A stretch of 64,000 nt of DNA from Lysinibacillus sp. B2A1 (lineage in GTDB: Bacteria > Bacillota > Bacilli > Bacillales_A > Planococcaceae): assembly GCA_002973635.1 (NCBI GenBank), contig CP027224.1:1684501-1748500 (forward strand). The letters are read 5' to 3'. Position numbers and translations under genes: made by a program. Under the pieces are notes generated by a model. The model saw only the letters and a list, made by a program, of their open reading frames with translations, was not told the origin of the DNA and made no database searches. Below, in pieces: positions 9,381 through 18,235 of the stretch; position 1 is the stretch's first letter; each line of letters begins with the position of its first letter.

Positions 9381-9493
9381 AACGATAATTGTAAATCAGT
9401 AATTAGTAGTAGATGATAGTATAATTAATGGAAGTTAGGATTTATTAAGTCCACATTATTGGATTTTGTAAGTACTTGAAAGGTGATGATGAA

Positions 9494-10183
9494 GTGAAAA
9501 CATTACTGATTGTTGAGGATGATATGACGTTAAATAAAGGAATTAAGTTAACTTTAACACAGGATCATTTAACCATCCTTCAAGCCTATGATATTGCCAA
9601 TGCAGAAAAGATTTTATATGAAGCGTCCATTGATTTAATAATACTTGATATTAACTTACCGGATGGGAGCGGGCTAGATTTTTGTGAACGAATTCGTCAA
9701 AAATCACAGGTCCCCATTATTTTTTTAACTGCTAATGATTTAGAAATTGATATTGTTACCGGCTTTGAGCTTGGAGGGGATGATTATATTACAAAACCAT
9801 TTAGTTTAATGGTTTTCCGTGCACGAGTAATGGCCATTCTTCGCAGAATAGACACAGATCGTTTGGATAAAATCTCGATTGACAATCATTTTACATTTGA
9901 TTTTGGCAAAATGGAGTTCCGCAAAGGAATGGATTCCATTATACTAAGCCGAACGGAGCAAAGGCTGTTAAGGGTACTTATTTCTAATCGTGGGAATATT
10001 CTAACGAGGGAACAATTAATGGAGAAAGTTTGGGGACAAGAGGCAGCCTTTGTTGATGAAAATGCGCTAACCGTTTCTATCAAAAGATTGCGAGGGAAAA
10101 TTGAGGATGACCCTTCAAAACCTAAGTTTATTCAAACTGTATATGGGCTTGGTTATACTTGGTCTGGAGAGCAGCAACAATGA
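9494..10183 (+). CDS. OmpR-family response regulator
   Basis: 229 residues. Receiver domain 1-115 with the acidic pair (VEDD), phospho-acceptor Asp in LIILDINLPDGSG, conserved Thr in IFLTA and Lys in YITKPF. The C-terminal winged helix (about 130-225) has the OmpR signature LTVSIKRLRGKIEDDP and VYGLGYTW. The GTG at 9494 is chosen over the TTG six codons upstream because AAAGGTGATG sits at the correct distance. The next gene is the cognate kinase, overlapping by 4 nt, followed by an ABC exporter; this arrangement usually senses cell-envelope antimicrobials or exporter substrates. Confidence 0.92.
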   Translation: MKTLLIVEDDMTLNKGIKLTLTQDHLTILQAYDIANAEKILYEASIDLIILDINLPDGSGLDFCERIRQKSQVPIIFLTANDLEIDIVTGFELGGDDYITKPFSLMVFRARVMAILRRIDTDRLDKISIDNHFTFDFGKMEFRKGMDSIILSRTEQRLLRVLISNRGNILTREQLMEKVWGQEAAFVDENALTVSIKRLRGKIEDDPSKPKFIQTVYGLGYTWSGEQQQ

Positions 10184-11217
10184 AAGGGCATCTAAATGAG
10201 CAGAAACTTAGGCAGTTTTATGGGCAATATGTTGTAGTAATACTCCTTGTGTTGGTTATTTTTATACTTGGCGTGCTCTATATCACAAATTGGCATGACA
10301 CCGTCATCTGGTTATCTATTGGTTTAATCATTATTTTGTTGCTTATTGGGTATTTATTTCTTGTACAGCTTCATGCAAAAGTAGCTCAAGTCATTCAAAC
10401 GGTGGATGCTATTGTAGAGGGGGCAATGTCAGGCCATCCTCGCATTAGTGGATTTGAAGAAACAACACTTTCATCACTAGAACACAAAGTTATTCGTTAT
10501 GTGGAAATGGTACAAGCGATGGAGCACAAGCAACAGGAGGAGCAACGTAAAATAAACACGCTTATCTCTGATATTTCTCACCAAACGAAAACACCGCTTG
10601 CTAATATCATTTTATATAGTCAATTATTGGAGGAAAGGCTTGAATCAGGTGATAAGCTACACTCAATTGTTGAACAAATTGACGCTCAATCGGAGAAGCT
10701 TGATTGGCTTATTCAATCTTTGATAAAAATGTCACGACTTGAAGCGGGTATTATCAGGATTCAAGCAGAGGTTCAACCAGTCTTTCCAACGATTTGTAAG
10801 GCAGTGGCTCAAATCAAAGCGGCTGCAGCGGCAAAAAATATATTGATAGATGTTCATTGCTCTCCTACTATACAGGCAAAGCATGATTCAAAATGGATGT
10901 GTGAAGCATTCATTAATCTGCTGGAAAATGCGGTTAAATATAGTCCAAATGCTGGTCATATAAAGATTACTGTTTATGAAGGCGAAATGTTTACTCGTCT
11001 GGATATAGCGGATACGGGAATTGGCATTGCAGAGCATGAATTAAATCTTGTGTTCCAACGATTTTATAGATGTGCGAATACAGCTCAATATGAAGGAGTG
11101 GGAATTGGCTTATACTTGGCTAGAGAAATTATCGTTTCTCAAGGAGGGTATATAAAAGCTACATCTCAATTGAACAAGGGGTCTGTATTTTCCTTATTTC
11201 TACCAGCCTCATCATAA
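10180..11217 (+). CDS. Membrane sensor histidine kinase
   Basis: 345 residues with two membrane helices (about 15-37 and 45-67) separated by only about 6 residues, so there is almost no extracellular sensor, the 'intramembrane-sensing' form. It has the H box SDISHQTKTPLANI (His about 135), N box NLLENAVKYS, G1 DTGIGI, F region VFQRFYR and G2 GVGIGLYLA. The ATG overlaps the stop of the regulator (ATGA), with GGAGAG 8 nt upstream. Kinases without a sensor often take their signal from the neighbouring FtsX-type transporter, which is present here. Confidence 0.92.
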   Translation: MKGHLNEQKLRQFYGQYVVVILLVLVIFILGVLYITNWHDTVIWLSIGLIIILLLIGYLFLVQLHAKVAQVIQTVDAIVEGAMSGHPRISGFEETTLSSLEHKVIRYVEMVQAMEHKQQEEQRKINTLISDISHQTKTPLANIILYSQLLEERLESGDKLHSIVEQIDAQSEKLDWLIQSLIKMSRLEAGIIRIQAEVQPVFPTICKAVAQIKAAAAAKNILIDVHCSPTIQAKHDSKWMCEAFINLLENAVKYSPNAGHIKITVYEGEMFTRLDIADTGIGIAEHELNLVFQRFYRCANTAQYEGVGIGLYLAREIIVSQGGYIKATSQLNKGSVFSLFLPASS

Positions 11218-11311
11218 AATGTGTCAACACTGTTATATTGAAGTCATTTGGTGGTTATAGTCATTTGCTACAGTAAAATTGTACAAATGAATGATGAAGG
11301 GGATGAACAAG

Positions 11312-12007
11312 TTGACCATTGTAAAAGTAGTGAACCTAAAGAAATATTACGGTGAGGGAGATACAATTGTCAAAGCCTTAGATGGTGTTTCGCTAGAGAT
11401 TAAGAAGGGCGAATTTGTAGCTATTGTTGGTACAAGCGGTAGTGGAAAAAGTACATTGCTTCATATGCTAGGTGGATTAGATCGTGCTAGTGAGGGGCGC
11501 GTTGTCATTGACGAGCATGACATATTTAGCATGGATGATGAGCAGTTAACTGTCTTTCGCCGCCGTGCAGTAGGATTTATATTTCAGCATTATAATTTAA
11601 TTCCAATTTTGAATGTCTATGAAAATATCATTTTACCTATTGAATTGGATGGGGCAAGGGTTGATGAGCCTTATATTCAAGAAATTATGGAGGCTCTTGG
11701 TATAGAGCATAAAATGTACAGTTTACCATCAAATTTATCGGGTGGACAACAGCAGCGAGTGGCAATTGCCCGAGCTTTAGCCACAAAGCCTTCTATTATT
11801 TTAGCAGACGAACCCACTGGTAATTTAGATAGTAAAACAAGTCAGGAAGTACTTATTTTAATGAAGCAATTAAGTAATCGATTCCATCAAACAATGATTA
11901 TGATTACACATAATGATGAGATTGCACAGTTGGCGGATCGTGTGATTCGCATTGAAGATGGAAAAATAGTTAGTAAGACCTTGCACCTTCGAGGTGATGA
12001 AGCATGA
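11312..12007 (+). CDS. ABC transporter ATPase (MacB/LolD-like, FtsX partner)
   Basis: 231 residues: Walker [11 protein letters not shown] loop [10 protein letters not shown], signature [15 protein letters not shown], Walker [14 protein letters not shown] and the H-loop in MITHN. This set of motifs is that of ATPases that work with FtsX-domain permeases in peptide export and resistance. The TTG at 11312 has AAGGGG at 9 nt; ATG codons at 11291 and 11303 have no properly spaced RBS, though they cannot be excluded. The stop overlaps the permease start by 4 nt. Confidence 0.92.
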   Translation: MTIVKVVNLKKYYGEGDTIVKALDGVSLEIKKGEFVAIVGTSGSGKSTLLHMLGGLDRASEGRVVIDEHDIFSMDDEQLTVFRRRAVGFIFQHYNLIPILNVYENIILPIELDGARVDEPYIQEIMEALGIEHKMYSLPSNLSGGQQQRVAIARALATKPSIILADEPTGNLDSKTSQEVLILMKQLSNRFHQTMIMITHNDEIAQLADRVIRIEDGKIVSKTLHLRGDEA

Positions 12008-14523
12008 TTAGACTTCAAAATCGTCAAGCAGTGCTTCGAATTGCAAAGAACAGTATGAATGCTCATAAAAAACGAAATATACTTATTATCAGTGCTATTA
12101 TTTTAACCACACTACTGATAACTGCTGTATTTACAACTGGCTTTAGTATTAATCAAACAATCGAACGGACCTATATGAAAACCGTAGGCAGTGATTTCCA
12201 TGGGGTATTCAAATATCTTACACCACAAGAAGCCGAGCAATTATCCAAACATCCTGCAATACATAAATATGGAAAATCCGTTTCAGTTGGAGAAATTGTT
12301 GACGAACAATTAAAGGGATATTCTGTTGAACTAAAGCAAATAGATCAACAGATTGTCAATAATGGCTTTATAAAATTTCAGGCAGGCGGCTTGCCAAAGA
12401 CTGAACAAGATATTGTGTTAAATACTTGGACACTCGATTTACTGAATATACCACATAAGCTTGGCGAGAAAGTCCGGCTTCAAATCAATGTGAACGGACA
12501 GATTGTGACAAAGGATTTTCAGGTAGCAGGATTTTACGAGGCTGATCAATATATTGCTATGGCAGGGCTAGGTTATGTTTCAGAAGCATTTGTAGAAGGA
12601 AATCTCTCACATATTGATCCAGTAGAAACGAGAAAAACAGGAACTTATACAAATAATGTAAATTTAAATGTTATGTTGAATAGTTCCTGGAATATCGAAG
12701 AAAAGCTACTTAGGATCATGGAAGAAACAGGTGTAAAAACTGTATATGGTGTTAATTGGGCTTATACAGCGGTTTCCCTATCTGAAAATCTGGCATCGAT
12801 TATACCATTTTTAGTACTCATCATTATCACAGTGTTAAGTGGGTATTTGTTAATCTATAATATTTTTTACATTTCTGTTATACGAGATATACGCTTTTAT
12901 GGTTTGTTAAAAACCATAGGCACAACACCAAAGCAGCTGAAAAAACTCATTACTCTTCAGGCAAATCGACTATATGTAATAGCTTTGCCTATTGGTCTTG
13001 CACTCGGCTATGGGGTAGGAATGTGGTTATCCCCAATGATGATGTCTATCTCGAATATAGAAGAGGAGATTGTCTACTCTGTACACCCCGTGATTTTTCT
13101 AGGCGCAGCGCTTTTTTCATATTTAACAGTGCGAATTGCAGCTAGTAAACCAGGTCGATTAGCATCCAAAATTTCCCCAATTGAAGCAGTGAAATATTCA
13201 GGAATGACAATGGCAGGAAAGAAAAAAGTAAAAACATCGACACAGGGAGCTAGACTTCCTAAAATGGCGCTACGTAATTTATTCCGACAAAAGAAAAAGC
13301 TTGTCCTGATGCTTTCCTCCCTTTCATTAAGTATTCTGTTATTTAGTATTATATATATTGTTATTTCATCCATAAACGTCAATACGTATGTCAATTCTTT
13401 TATTGCTGGAGATTTTGTTATAACTGAAAGTACCTCAAGTAGTGCACAAGAGACTACCGAAAATGATAATGGCTTAACAGCGGAGATAGGGCAAGCATTA
13501 GAGTCAATAGACGGTGTGCAGCGTGCAGATCGTGTTTATCTACAAGAGAGTTCTATTGCAATTGATGATACTATTCAAGCCGTTTTACAACCAATCGCAG
13601 AACAGGAAAATGCAAAGGAGCCTATCTATCGTTCAATTTTAAATCAGGGCAAGGTTTGGAGCGACCTATACGGAATCAGTGAGGGCTGGTTTAATTTGAT
13701 AAGTAAGCAAGACATTGTGGCAGGAACATTGGATAGGGAAAAATTTGCTTCTGGAAAGTATATCATCATCACAGAAGGTTATATGGGCAATCAACATCAG
13801 AGCTACTATCAGCCAGGTGATGTTGTGACACTAACAGAGAAGGGACAAAGCTATGAGGTGCTAGCTGTACTATCATTGGATGCCATATATGCTGCTGGCA
13901 ATAAAACATATACACCGGCTGGATTTAAAATTTATATGCCTACAGAGGAAATGAAGAAGCTGGCAAAGGATGCAAAACTTCTATCCATCACACTACATGC
14001 TGAAGAACATAAGAAAGAACAGGTGGAACGCACTTTACAATCAATAACTAAAGCTTCCTCTGATCTGGTGGTGAAATCAAGAGACGATTATAATGCAGAA
14101 TTAAATGGCTTTATCCGTGTTTTTCAAACAATTGGTTACAGTTTAAGTTTTATTATTGCCTTTATCGGGGTATTGAATTATATAAATACAATGCTAACAA
14201 GTGTACTTACACGACGCAATGAATTTGCCGTGATGGAAAGCGTTGGTATGACAAAGAAACAAGTTAAGAAATTACTGCTCTTTGAAGGCATCATTAGTAT
14301 TCTTCTAACAGGTGGGCTAATATGTACGATTGGAATGATTGTTATTTATTTTGTTGCTAAAGGACTAACTGATCAAATTGATTTTACAGAATTTGAAATG
14401 ACCATTTGGCCAACCTTTTTAGCACTCATTATCCTATTGATTTTGTCAATAATCGTTACACTAGTCGCCTATCGGTCTCTTTCAAAAAAGACCATAGTTG
14501 AGCGATTACGTGAAGTAGAATAG
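12004..14523 (+). CDS. FtsX-type ABC transporter permease, large two-domain form
   Basis: 839 residues. A first membrane helix (about 26-50), a large extracytoplasmic domain (50-260), three helices (about 265-400), then a second unit: helix near 430-455, a second extracytoplasmic domain (460-700) and three helices to the C-terminus. FtsX-domain cores lie at 265-400 and 705-830. Such large permeases export peptides or lipids or act as transducers for a paired kinase. Together with the upstream kinase and regulator it forms a four-gene detoxification-type module. The actual substrate is unknown. Confidence 0.9.
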   Translation: MIRLQNRQAVLRIAKNSMNAHKKRNILIISAIILTTLLITAVFTTGFSINQTIERTYMKTVGSDFHGVFKYLTPQEAEQLSKHPAIHKYGKSVSVGEIVDEQLKGYSVELKQIDQQIVNNGFIKFQAGGLPKTEQDIVLNTWTLDLLNIPHKLGEKVRLQINVNGQIVTKDFQVAGFYEADQYIAMAGLGYVSEAFVEGNLSHIDPVETRKTGTYTNNVNLNVMLNSSWNIEEKLLRIMEETGVKTVYGVNWAYTAVSLSENLASIIPFLVLIIITVLSGYLLIYNIFYISVIRDIRFYGLLKTIGTTPKQLKKLITLQANRLYVIALPIGLALGYGVGMWLSPMMMSISNIEEEIVYSVHPVIFLGAALFSYLTVRIAASKPGRLASKISPIEAVKYSGMTMAGKKKVKTSTQGARLPKMALRNLFRQKKKLVLMLSSLSLSILLFSIIYIVISSINVNTYVNSFIAGDFVITESTSSSAQETTENDNGLTAEIGQALESIDGVQRADRVYLQESSIAIDDTIQAVLQPIAEQENAKEPIYRSILNQGKVWSDLYGISEGWFNLISKQDIVAGTLDREKFASGKYIIITEGYMGNQHQSYYQPGDVVTLTEKGQSYEVLAVLSLDAIYAAGNKTYTPAGFKIYMPTEEMKKLAKDAKLLSITLHAEEHKKEQVERTLQSITKASSDLVVKSRDDYNAELNGFIRVFQTIGYSLSFIIAFIGVLNYINTMLTSVLTRRNEFAVMESVGMTKKQVKKLLLFEGIISILLTGGLICTIGMIVIYFVAKGLTDQIDFTEFEMTIWPTFLALIILLILSIIVTLVAYRSLSKKTIVERLREVE

Positions 14524-14531
14524 AGTCATAT

Positions 14532-14572
14532 AGCTGTTCCCTCATTTGTTGTCATTGATGGAACAGCTTTTT
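14532..14572 (+). terminator. Terminator of the two-component/ABC operon
   Basis: AGCTGTTCC pairs perfectly with GGAACAGCT (19-nt loop) followed by TTTTT. Confidence 0.85.
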
Positions 14573-14602
14573 CAATGCTGAGAGCAAAAAAAATTTAATA
14601 AG

Positions 14603-14630
14603 TGCAACTTTTTCTCGTGCTATATCGAGG
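14603..14630 (+). promoter_or_regulatory. Possible ECF-type autoregulated promoter
   Basis: TGCAACTTTTT resembles the ECF -35 (GAAACTTTTT), and CGAGG follows the AAC after about 17 bp, near where CGTC/CGA -10 boxes lie. Positioned directly ahead of the ECF sigma gene. Weak evidence from pattern only. Confidence 0.35.
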
Positions 14631-14652
14631 ATAGAGTGAAAGGTGGGAAGAG

Positions 14653-15141
14653 ATGGACATTGAACAGCTCTATTTAAGCTATATAAAAGATATTTATCGA
14701 TATTTATATTCCTTATGTAAAAATACAGTAGTTGCAGAGGATTTAATGCAGGATACCTTTTATAAAGCACATATTACATTACTTTCACATACAGTCCAAG
14801 ACATTAAACCGTGGCTATTTAAAGTAGCTTACTATACTTACATTGATTACATACGAAAAGAACATCGTGTTGATCTAACAAATAATCTTGAACGATCAAC
14901 ATTTATGACACCAGAAACGATTGCTGTAACTGAGGAATCTTTTCATACATTAATCACTTTACTCGACCAGCTATCACCTTACGAAAAGCAGGCAATTATG
15001 CTGTGTGATGTGCATGACTGTACTTATGAGCAAGCTGCCAATGTTTTAGATATAAAATTAAATACCTTAAAAAGCCATTTATTGCGTGGACGGAAAAAGA
15101 TGAGAGCTTTAATCGAAAAGGAGAGACAACAATATGGATGA
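14653..15141 (+). CDS. ECF RNA polymerase sigma factor
   Basis: 162 residues. Region 2 is at residues 5-70 (LYLSYIKDIYRYLYSLCKN, EDLMQDTFYKAH, WLFKVAYYTYIDYIRK) and region 4 at about 100-155 (LSPYEKQAIMLCDVHDCTYEQAANVL and TLKSHLLRGRKKMR). It is of the sigma-70 ECF class with the anti-sigma gene directly downstream, overlapping by 8 nt. Start ATG with AAAGGTGGG upstream. The regulon cannot be told, but the three-gene operon carries a membrane anti-sigma and a small membrane protein, so it is an envelope-stress type system. Confidence 0.92.
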   Translation: MDIEQLYLSYIKDIYRYLYSLCKNTVVAEDLMQDTFYKAHITLLSHTVQDIKPWLFKVAYYTYIDYIRKEHRVDLTNNLERSTFMTPETIAVTEESFHTLITLLDQLSPYEKQAIMLCDVHDCTYEQAANVLDIKLNTLKSHLLRGRKKMRALIEKERQQYG

Positions 15142-16126
15142 CTATGAAAAATTGATAGCTAGCTCCAAAAAAGAAATGGCAAATGCACAGGATCAAAGTA
15201 AATATCAAAAAGCTATAAAAAGAACAATTTTTACATCAAAATGGAAATTGATTCTTGGAACAATAACGACAATGTTATTGATTGTGCCGGCTAGCTTTCT
15301 GGTAACCTTTATATATTATGCATTTGGAACCAGTTCGACAACATTAATGGATGTAGCAAGTGAAACACTGTATGTTACAGAACCTAATACATCACTTGAG
15401 GAATTAGAATTTGATATGTCCTTCACGCCTCTATCAATGAAGCTTACCTTTGATCAGTATAAGCGTATTGGGGAGGAAGACTATAAGGCTAATACCTATG
15501 ATTTACGTTTCTTTCTAGGAGGTCTATCTAAAAAAGAAGTGACGACTTTCTTAGAACGAGTGGCGCCAAAACATCCAACTGAAACAAATCAATGGATACT
15601 ACATCCAGGAAACGTTAAATTACTATTAAATTCCGCGCGCGAATGGAAGGTACTTGAGGGCTTGCCAAATGAAACGGTTGTAGAGGCCTATATTTCATTT
15701 TTTGATCTAATGACCGTTCAGGAAGCAGTAAAAGCTATGCCAAATGTCGATGTCGTGTGGGCAGCTATTGATACAGGAGTTGAAAAAACAAACCTAAGCA
15801 AAGACGGTCATGTTGTTTCACCAATTGGTTATCCAGTACAACGTGATAACACCAAGTGGTCTCCGTTTCAAGATGCAACGTCAAATGAGGAGGTATTTTT
15901 CAATATCTTAAAGTCAATGGAGCAACATGAAGAACTCGCAACAGCGGTTTCAAGCGCAAAAAATTTAGCATTGCCAGAACGCATTGCTTATATTGAGAAA
16001 AATGGTGTTAAGACCTATGGCGTTGTAGTTACTGGTCCAAAAAACGATATTCTGGCATTAAAAAAAATGAATATTGCACGAGCAATGAAGATGGGTGAGG
16101 TGAAATTATGGAATTGGTCTCGTTAA
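15134..16126 (+). CDS. Anti-sigma factor (sigma regulator N/C-domain type), single-pass membrane protein
   Basis: 330 residues. A basic cytosolic N-terminal segment (1-35), one membrane helix (about 37-65) and a long extracytoplasmic domain. The pattern is that of the bacilli 'sigma factor regulator' family with separate N- and C-terminal domains, which lacks a zinc anti-sigma motif. The start overlaps the sigma gene, so sigma and anti-sigma are translationally coupled. It probably holds the sigma factor at the membrane until a signal reaches the outer domain. Confidence 0.82.
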   Translation: MDDYEKLIASSKKEMANAQDQSKYQKAIKRTIFTSKWKLILGTITTMLLIVPASFLVTFIYYAFGTSSTTLMDVASETLYVTEPNTSLEELEFDMSFTPLSMKLTFDQYKRIGEEDYKANTYDLRFFLGGLSKKEVTTFLERVAPKHPTETNQWILHPGNVKLLLNSAREWKVLEGLPNETVVEAYISFFDLMTVQEAVKAMPNVDVVWAAIDTGVEKTNLSKDGHVVSPIGYPVQRDNTKWSPFQDATSNEEVFFNILKSMEQHEELATAVSSAKNLALPERIAYIEKNGVKTYGVVVTGPKNDILALKKMNIARAMKMGEVKLWNWSR

Positions 16127-16407
16127 AACGCTATGAAAAGGGCTTTATAGCAGCGGGCTGGATTGGTATTATTTGTGGCTTATGTCCACTTTTATTGCTA
16201 AATATAACGATATTAACGAATATGGATATGACCTTTAATCTTTTCTATATATGGACAGTTTATTTGGCAGCGCCTTTCAGTATCATTGCCATATGCTCTA
16301 AAAAAAGTAGATCACTAGGATTTTTTGGATTAAGTATTTTACTATTTATCACTATTTTTACAGCATGTATTTTTATTTTAGGGTGGATTGTAATACCGTT
16401 TCCTTAA
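16108..16407 (+). CDS. Small membrane protein, third gene of the sigma operon
   Basis: 99 residues with three hydrophobic segments (about 13-35, 45-63, 72-95) and a KRYEKGF N-terminus. No family recognised. The ATG lies 19 nt inside the end of the anti-sigma gene, with GGGTGAGGTG upstream, so expression is coupled. It may help the anti-sigma factor sense the envelope, but that is only positional inference. Confidence 0.75.
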   Translation: MELVSLKRYEKGFIAAGWIGIICGLCPLLLLNITILTNMDMTFNLFYIWTVYLAAPFSIIAICSKKSRSLGFFGLSILLFITIFTACIFILGWIVIPFP

Positions 16408-16433
16408 ATAGATTTTAGCTCCATGGTCTATAG

Positions 16434-16474
16434 AAATCCCGAATTCCATCATCTAAGGAATTCGGGATTTTCTT
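16434..16474 (+). terminator. Terminator of the sigma operon
   Basis: AAATCCCGAATTCC pairs perfectly with GGAATTCGGGATTT (9-nt loop), followed by TCTTC. Could act in both directions. Confidence 0.85.
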
Positions 16475-16495
16475 CAATGGTGTTTGCTTTACCTT

Positions 16496-16690
16496 CTAAA
16501 CTGCACCAAATAATTTTAAGACATTAATAATAATAATCCCTACAATGCCGAAATCAGAATCACCAAAAGTTGTTCCTTCATAACCGATATCACCCATAAA
16601 TATGAGTAGAATCGCAGGGATAAAGCTTATAATTAATCCATTGGCAAACGCACCTGCCATAGAGCCAACTCTCCCACCAGTCGCATTACC
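16496..16690 (-). pseudogene. 3' remnant of a ulaA-like PTS ascorbate EIIC gene
   Basis: The minus-strand frame gives FGNATGGRVGSMAGAFANGL, then a membrane segment, then GDIGYEGTTFGDSDFGIVG and a stop. This is the C-terminal end of UlaA-type EIIC proteins (GDLGFANTTFGDADFGVVG in relatives). About 65 residues of an expected ~450 remain; upstream of FGNATGG the frame turns into unrelated sequence with no start or RBS. There are no other PTS genes near, so it is a deletion remnant. Confidence 0.65.
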
Positions 16691-16815
16691 GAATACGCAA
16701 GTTTTGTCTAGAGACAGTGAATAGGTTTTGTACTTTTGGCATTTCAAGGCTTGTCGTGATTTTCGCAATTGTTTTGAGTTCTGTATGGAATATAAAAGAA
16801 TATAAAAACACTTAA
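16691..16815 (+). pseudogene. 3' remnant of a second gene, plus strand
   Basis: The plus-strand frame ending at TAA 16813-16815 reads FGISRLVVIFAIVLSSVWNI then KEYKNT, which looks like the last membrane helix and short tail of a transporter. It abuts the ulaA remnant head to head and has no start or RBS. The parent family is not recognised; the call rests on the membrane-helix pattern only. Confidence 0.35.
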
Positions 16816-16908
16816 AAATTTGTTCTAACTTTTTTAATTTCGCTTACACTTACTATAGGACGAACTCTTAGCTTTAAACACAAGGGAGGAAATGACATAG
16901 CGAAAAAA

Positions 16909-18207
16909 ATGGGAATTGTCGCGCTACTAGTATTCGGTGTTTATTTGCTGTGTATGTATTGGTATATATTCCATAGTGGTGGTGGTACGGTACCACGAGC
17001 ATTGCAGGGAACAGTTGCAGATCCAGTTATGTTTATGTCTGAAAAAGAGCTGTTTCTAAGTGGTGAATATTCGAAAATAAGGAACTTCCTTTTCTTTGTT
17101 GCAACTCCATTAGAATGGTTATTGTATGCTTTTATTTTACTAATGGGTATTTCACGTTACTTTGAGAAAGTAGCGACAGCACAAACGAAGTGGAAGTTAT
17201 TACGAAATGCAGGCTATTTATTCTTATTATCACTGCTATTGTATCTTCTGCTATTCCCTCTAGACTATTATCGCTATTATTTAAGTAAAAGCTACGGTAT
17301 CAGCACACAGGCATTCTCATCATGGATGCGAGATGGAGTTATTGATTTTTGGGTGAATTTCGGCACGAGCCTCATTGTTGTAACAGTCATATATTGGCTT
17401 ATTAAAAAGAGTGAAAAAAGATGGTGGTTGTATACATGGCTTTTAACGATTCCATTTACAATATTTGTGATGTTTATCCAGCCTGTTGTCATTGATCCTT
17501 TATATAATGATTTTTATCCATTAAAAAATAAGGAGCTGGAAGCAAAAATTCTATCCATTGCTGCCCAAGCAAATATTCCAGCAGAACATGTTTATGAAGT
17601 GAATATGGCAGAGAAAACAAATGCTTTAAATGCTTATGTCACTGGCATTGGAAGCAATTCGAGAATTGTCTTATGGGATACAACCTTAAATCGGCTCACG
17701 GACAATGAAATATTATTTATTATGGCACATGAAATGGGCCATTACGTTGAAAAACATATTTATTTTGGTATCGCAGGGTATCTGGTGTTAACCTTAGGTG
17801 GATTGTGGCTGACTGCCAGATGTATGCGATGGGTGATTAGAAGATATGGACAGGTATTAAAAATAAATAAAATGGGTGATATAGCATCTTATCCGTTGTT
17901 TTTACTTATTACCTCTATGTTACTGTTTGCTTCCAATCCTCTGACAAATTATGTGTCAAGGTATCAGGAAACAAGAGCCGATCAATATGCTATTTCACAT
18001 ACGGGTGATCGAGAGTCGGCAGTGACTGCATTCCAAAAACTAACGATATCTGGTTTAAGTGAGGTAAATCCACAGCTTCTTGTAAAGTGGTTCCGTTATA
18101 CACACCCGCCAATGCTGGATCGAATTGATAAGGTAGCGGAAAAAGAGGGGCAAAAAAAGGAAGCTCCTATTAAAGAGGAACAGAAAAAAGAGCAACAAAA
18201 GCAATAA
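16909..18207 (+). CDS. M48 family membrane metalloprotease (Ste24/CAAX-type, YhfN-like)
   Basis: 432 residues from the ATG at 16909. It has four N-terminal membrane helices (about 1-22, 60-83, 100-125, 145-170, with another at 180-205), the zinc motif HEMGH (about residue 280, IMAHEMGHYVEK) and the third ligand in ETRADQYA (about 355). It ends in a charged Lys/Glu/Gln-rich tail. Relatives degrade or process membrane proteins. The RBS AAGGGAGGA ends at 16890, 18 nt before this ATG but 6 nt before an in-frame ATA (16897) that would encode IAKKMG, so an ATA start (four residues longer) is possible. YitT follows 28 nt downstream. Confidence 0.9.
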   Translation: MGIVALLVFGVYLLCMYWYIFHSGGGTVPRALQGTVADPVMFMSEKELFLSGEYSKIRNFLFFVATPLEWLLYAFILLMGISRYFEKVATAQTKWKLLRNAGYLFLLSLLLYLLLFPLDYYRYYLSKSYGISTQAFSSWMRDGVIDFWVNFGTSLIVVTVIYWLIKKSEKRWWLYTWLLTIPFTIFVMFIQPVVIDPLYNDFYPLKNKELEAKILSIAAQANIPAEHVYEVNMAEKTNALNAYVTGIGSNSRIVLWDTTLNRLTDNEILFIMAHEMGHYVEKHIYFGIAGYLVLTLGGLWLTARCMRWVIRRYGQVLKINKMGDIASYPLFLLITSMLLFASNPLTNYVSRYQETRADQYAISHTGDRESAVTAFQKLTISGLSEVNPQLLVKWFRYTHPPMLDRIDKVAEKEGQKKEAPIKEEQKKEQQKQ

Positions 18208-18235
18208 AGGCTATATTAAATGCTAGGTTTCTTGG

